Shown one piece after another: positions 12,736 to 14,896 of a DNA stretch of 14,896 nt. The position numbers were made by a program, and so were the translations under genes. The first letter of the stretch is position 1; every line of letters begins with the position of its first letter. Under the pieces are notes generated by a model. It was not told where the DNA came from. It did not search any database and saw nothing but the letters and a program-made list of their open reading frames with translations. The stretch is from an uncultured Anaerotignum sp. (GTDB lineage Bacteria; Bacillota; Clostridia; Lachnospirales; Anaerotignaceae). The stretch spans positions 1 to 14,896 of the forward strand of contig NZ_CAJMDQ010000065.1 of NCBI RefSeq assembly GCF_905212195.1, in the 5' to 3' direction.

Positions 12736-13434
12736 TTATTCTTCAGCCATACGGTAGCCAACGCCAACTTCTGTAAAGATGTATTGGGGCTGGGCAGGAT
12801 TTTTTTCCAGTTTCCGGCGGATGTTTGCCATGTTTACGCGAAGAATCTGGTTATCTTTGATGGCATAAGGCCCCCACAATTCTGTGATGATATAATCATA
12901 TGTCAGCACACGGCCGGCGCTTTTTGCCAGCAGAGAAACGATCTTGAATTCGATTTGTGTCAGATGGACATCTTTGCTGTCAACGGTAATCTGACGTTTA
13001 TCGAAGTTGATGGTCAAACCACGAAGGGTAAAGACATCACCAACGGCATTTCCGCTGCCGCCTTTTGCCACATGGCGCAGAGCTGTACGGATTCTGGCAA
13101 GGAGCTCGGAAGTGCCAAAAGGTTTTGCAATATAATCGTCAGCACCCATATCCAATGCTTTTACCTTGTCTGCTTCTTCGGTTCTGGCAGAAACAACGAT
13201 GACAGGAATATTAGACCATTTGCGGATTTCCTGCAGAATATCGATGCCGTCAATATCCGGTAAACCAAGATCCAGAAGGATCACATCGGGGCAGTGGGAG
13301 GGAATCATGGACAACGCTTCTTTGCCGGTGCGTGCCATGATTACGTTATAGTCATTTGCTTTTAAAGTTGTGGCAATGAAGTTGCTGATAGCTTCCTCAT
13401 CTTCTACAACCAGAATCTTCAGTTTGTTGGACAT
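12736..13434 (-). CDS. OmpR/KdpE-family response regulator
   Basis: This 232-aa two-domain regulator has a receiver domain at residues about 5-120, with acidic pocket VVEDEE (Glu11, Asp12), phosphorylation site Asp55 in LLDLGLPD, VVSAR (Ser82) and Lys104 in AKPF. A winged-helix DNA-binding domain covers about 135-230 (LTQIEFKIVSLLAKSAGRVL, TELWGP, LRVNMANIRRKLE, GVGYRM). The sequence is closest in feel to KdpE, the potassium-responsive regulator, but the kdpFABC genes are not in view, so the target is unknown. The ATG at 13434 follows AAAGGAG by 9 nt; a TTG two codons earlier is less likely. It overlaps the kinase gene by 38 nt, so the pair is translationally coupled. Confidence 0.93.
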   Translation of the reverse strand: MSNKLKILVVEDEEAISNFIATTLKANDYNVIMARTGKEALSMIPSHCPDVILLDLGLPDIDGIDILQEIRKWSNIPVIVVSARTEEADKVKALDMGADDYIAKPFGTSELLARIRTALRHVAKGGSGNAVGDVFTLRGLTINFDKRQITVDSKDVHLTQIEFKIVSLLAKSAGRVLTYDYIITELWGPYAIKDNQILRVNMANIRRKLEKNPAQPQYIFTEVGVGYRMAEE

Positions 13435-14896
13435 TTTCAACTTCTCCTTTCATGGGCAGTACAAAGGTAAAATTCGCACCGCCGTTTTCGTTGTTCTTTG
13501 CGTAGATTTCACCGCCATGAGCAGAAATGATGGTCTTGCAGATGGGCAGCCCAATGCCAAGACCACGGGAAGAATCCGATGATTTACTGCTGGTGGTGCC
13601 GTCAAAAATATGAGGCAGACGTTCTTCTTCGATACCGATCCCCTGATCCAGTACAGAGAAATAAACATGATGCCATAAATGTTTTACTGTCAGATAAATG
13701 GGTTTTTCCGTACCGGAGTGACGGATGGCGTTTTCCATCAGGTTGATGAGCACCTGCTCAATGAGCATGGCATCCATAGGAACCAGAAGCAGCTCGTCGG
13801 GTACGCGAACACGGATTTGTGAAGAAGGAAACCGTTTTTGGATTTTTGCAACAGATTCCGCTACGATTTCTTCTACCACTTCTTCCTGTTTTTTCAGCTT
13901 TGTGCCTTCGCCGCTGATTTTTGTGACAGAAAGCAGGTTTTCTACCATCTGAATGAGCCATTCTGCGTCATGATGAATGTCGCTGAGTAAGCGGTCACAG
14001 ACATCTTCCTGCAGCATGGAACGGTTTTCCATCAAAGTGGCTGTGGAACCAAGGATACAGGTCAATGGTGTCCGCAGGTCATGAGAAATAGCACGCAGCA
14101 GATTGCTCCGCATGTTTTCCTTTTCTTTTTCCAGCAAGATTTTCTGGGATTCGTCAACGATTTCCTGACGGTCGATAGCTAAAATGGTCTGAGATGTCAT
14201 GAAGTTGGCAAACTGCAGAGCGTCATTTTCGATATAACCGTTTTTGGAGAATAAAAGCCCCAGAACACCATAGATTCTATCTTTATTGGAAAAAGGAATG
14301 TAGGTACCAAGACAGTTCTGGGATGTTTTTTCTGTACCCAGCCCCGTCATTTCGCCTTTTTGGAAGGCCTGTTCTGCTACCTGCTGTTCCAAAATGCTTT
14401 CCAAAATCAATTCGTCTTTTTCATTTACATATTTTGTTACCTTTTTTTCGGGCGAAATGGGAGAACCGATGTAGAGCACCGCACTGCACTGGTTGGCCGC
14501 ATAGACACTGTCAATGGTGATCTGCATGATTTCATCGATGTTGTTTGCGCTGAGCAATGCTTTGCTCATGGAGTTCAAGCTTTCTGCCCGTTTTTCACGA
14601 ATGGAGGACAGAATGGCTGCCTGTTTAACTTTGGCTGTCAATGCGCTGGTCAGTATGGACATCAGAAGCAGGATGCCAAATGTGACAGGATATCCCGCCA
14701 AGGTGAAGTTCAGTGCAAAGTAGGGGAATGTAAAGAAGAAGTTTACCCCTACAACACCGCAGAAAGATGCCACGATCCCCCAGAAATACCCGCTGGTGAT
14801 GGAGGATGTGATAGCAACTGCCAGCATATAAACCCCGAAAATATTATCATTCATAACGTCTGCTTCCTGCAGACATAATGCGAATGTGGTAGCGAT
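13397..14896 (-). CDS. KdpD-like sensor histidine kinase (5' end beyond the window)
   Basis: The frame is open to the right edge and the residues before the Met at 14854 (ending FALCLQEADV) look like the first helix of a KdpD-type DUF4118 membrane domain, so the gene probably starts outside the window. Counting from that Met, residues about 5-75 hold hydrophobic helices with the NFFFTFPYF motif typical of DUF4118. Residues about 105-230 look like a GAF-type sensor. Then come the H-box with His258 (AISHDLRTPLTCILGST), N-box (LINLMENAIRHSG), G1 (DQGIGIEEERL) and G2 (GLGIGLPICKTI). It should phosphorylate the downstream regulator. Whether the N-terminal KdpD/Usp domains are present cannot be seen, and the signal need not be potassium. 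Confidence 0.92.
   Translation of the reverse strand: MATTFALCLQEADVMNDNIFGVYMLAVAITSSITSGYFWGIVASFCGVVGVNFFFTFPYFALNFTLAGYPVTFGILLLMSILTSALTAKVKQAAILSSIREKRAESLNSMSKALLSANNIDEIMQITIDSVYAANQCSAVLYIGSPISPEKKVTKYVNEKDELILESILEQQVAEQAFQKGEMTGLGTEKTSQNCLGTYIPFSNKDRIYGVLGLLFSKNGYIENDALQFANFMTSQTILAIDRQEIVDESQKILLEKEKENMRSNLLRAISHDLRTPLTCILGSTATLMENRSMLQEDVCDRLLSDIHHDAEWLIQMVENLLSVTKISGEGTKLKKQEEVVEEIVAESVAKIQKRFPSSQIRVRVPDELLLVPMDAMLIEQVLINLMENAIRHSGTEKPIYLTVKHLWHHVYFSVLDQGIGIEEERLPHIFDGTTSSKSSDSSRGLGIGLPICKTIISAHGGEIYAKNNENGGANFTFVLPMKGEVENVQQTEDSGCRR

Noticed and set aside
1..14896. CRISPR arrays, insertion sequences, tRNA/rRNA genes, phage or attachment sites
   Set aside because: None was seen; there are no regularly spaced long repeats, transposase motifs or tRNA-like cloverleaf sequences on either strand.

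Overview
The window looks like a chromosomal segment from a Gram-positive anaerobe of the class Clostridia. This is inferred from strong AGGAGG-type ribosome binding sites, the block order pyrH-frr-uppS-cdsA-dxr-rseP, a LysM-anchored surface nucleotidase, and a glycolytic GAPDH gene with CggR-like operator sites. A placement near Lachnospiraceae/Anaerotignum is only an impression. No mobile elements, CRISPR arrays, tRNA or rRNA genes were seen.

Layout. (1) 1-1038: the end of a fructose-type PTS EIIC gene with a strong terminator, then a DeoR-family regulator with its own promoter. The -35/spacer region of that promoter consists of three tandem 10-bp repeats, a candidate autoregulatory operator. 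(2) 1066-6497: one long operon from an excellent promoter through a structured ~167-nt leader into pyrH (UMP kinase), frr (ribosome recycling), uppS (undecaprenyl diphosphate synthase), cdsA (CDP-diacylglycerol synthase), dxr (MEP isoprenoid pathway) and rseP (site-2 protease), closed by a terminator. Dxr feeds isoprenoid precursors to UppS, CdsA makes the phospholipid precursor, and RseP is an envelope stress protease, so the operon couples translation, UDP supply and envelope synthesis. The rseP start is odd: a near-perfect Shine-Dalgarno points at an ATA codon. (3) 6515-9128: a radical SAM protein with a CX4CX2C cluster motif, a tightly linked 64-aa membrane protein with a cysteine cluster, and a secreted protein joining a copper-amine-oxidase-N-like domain to an RsiV-like DUF4163/DUF3298 region. 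(4) 9213-11269: a secreted 5'-nucleotidase/UshA-type enzyme with a C-terminal LysM domain, preceded by direct repeats with ~11-bp period that resemble a Pho box. (5) 11230-12685: a 361-bp regulatory region holding two candidate promoters and two CggR-like sites (TGGGAC-N6-TGTC), then a single GAPDH gene lacking the usual NAD-selective Asp. (6) 12692-14896, minus strand: a KdpDE-like two-component system (response regulator, and a sensor kinase running off the right edge), convergent with gap and separated from it by back-to-back terminators.

The most interesting signals are regulatory: the pyrH leader with repeated RNA modules flanking a terminator-like hairpin, the widely spaced CggR-like double operator at gap, the phased repeats at the DeoR gene, and the Pho-box-like array at the nucleotidase. 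The radical SAM / cysteine-cluster membrane protein pair is the best candidate for an undescribed two-gene unit.
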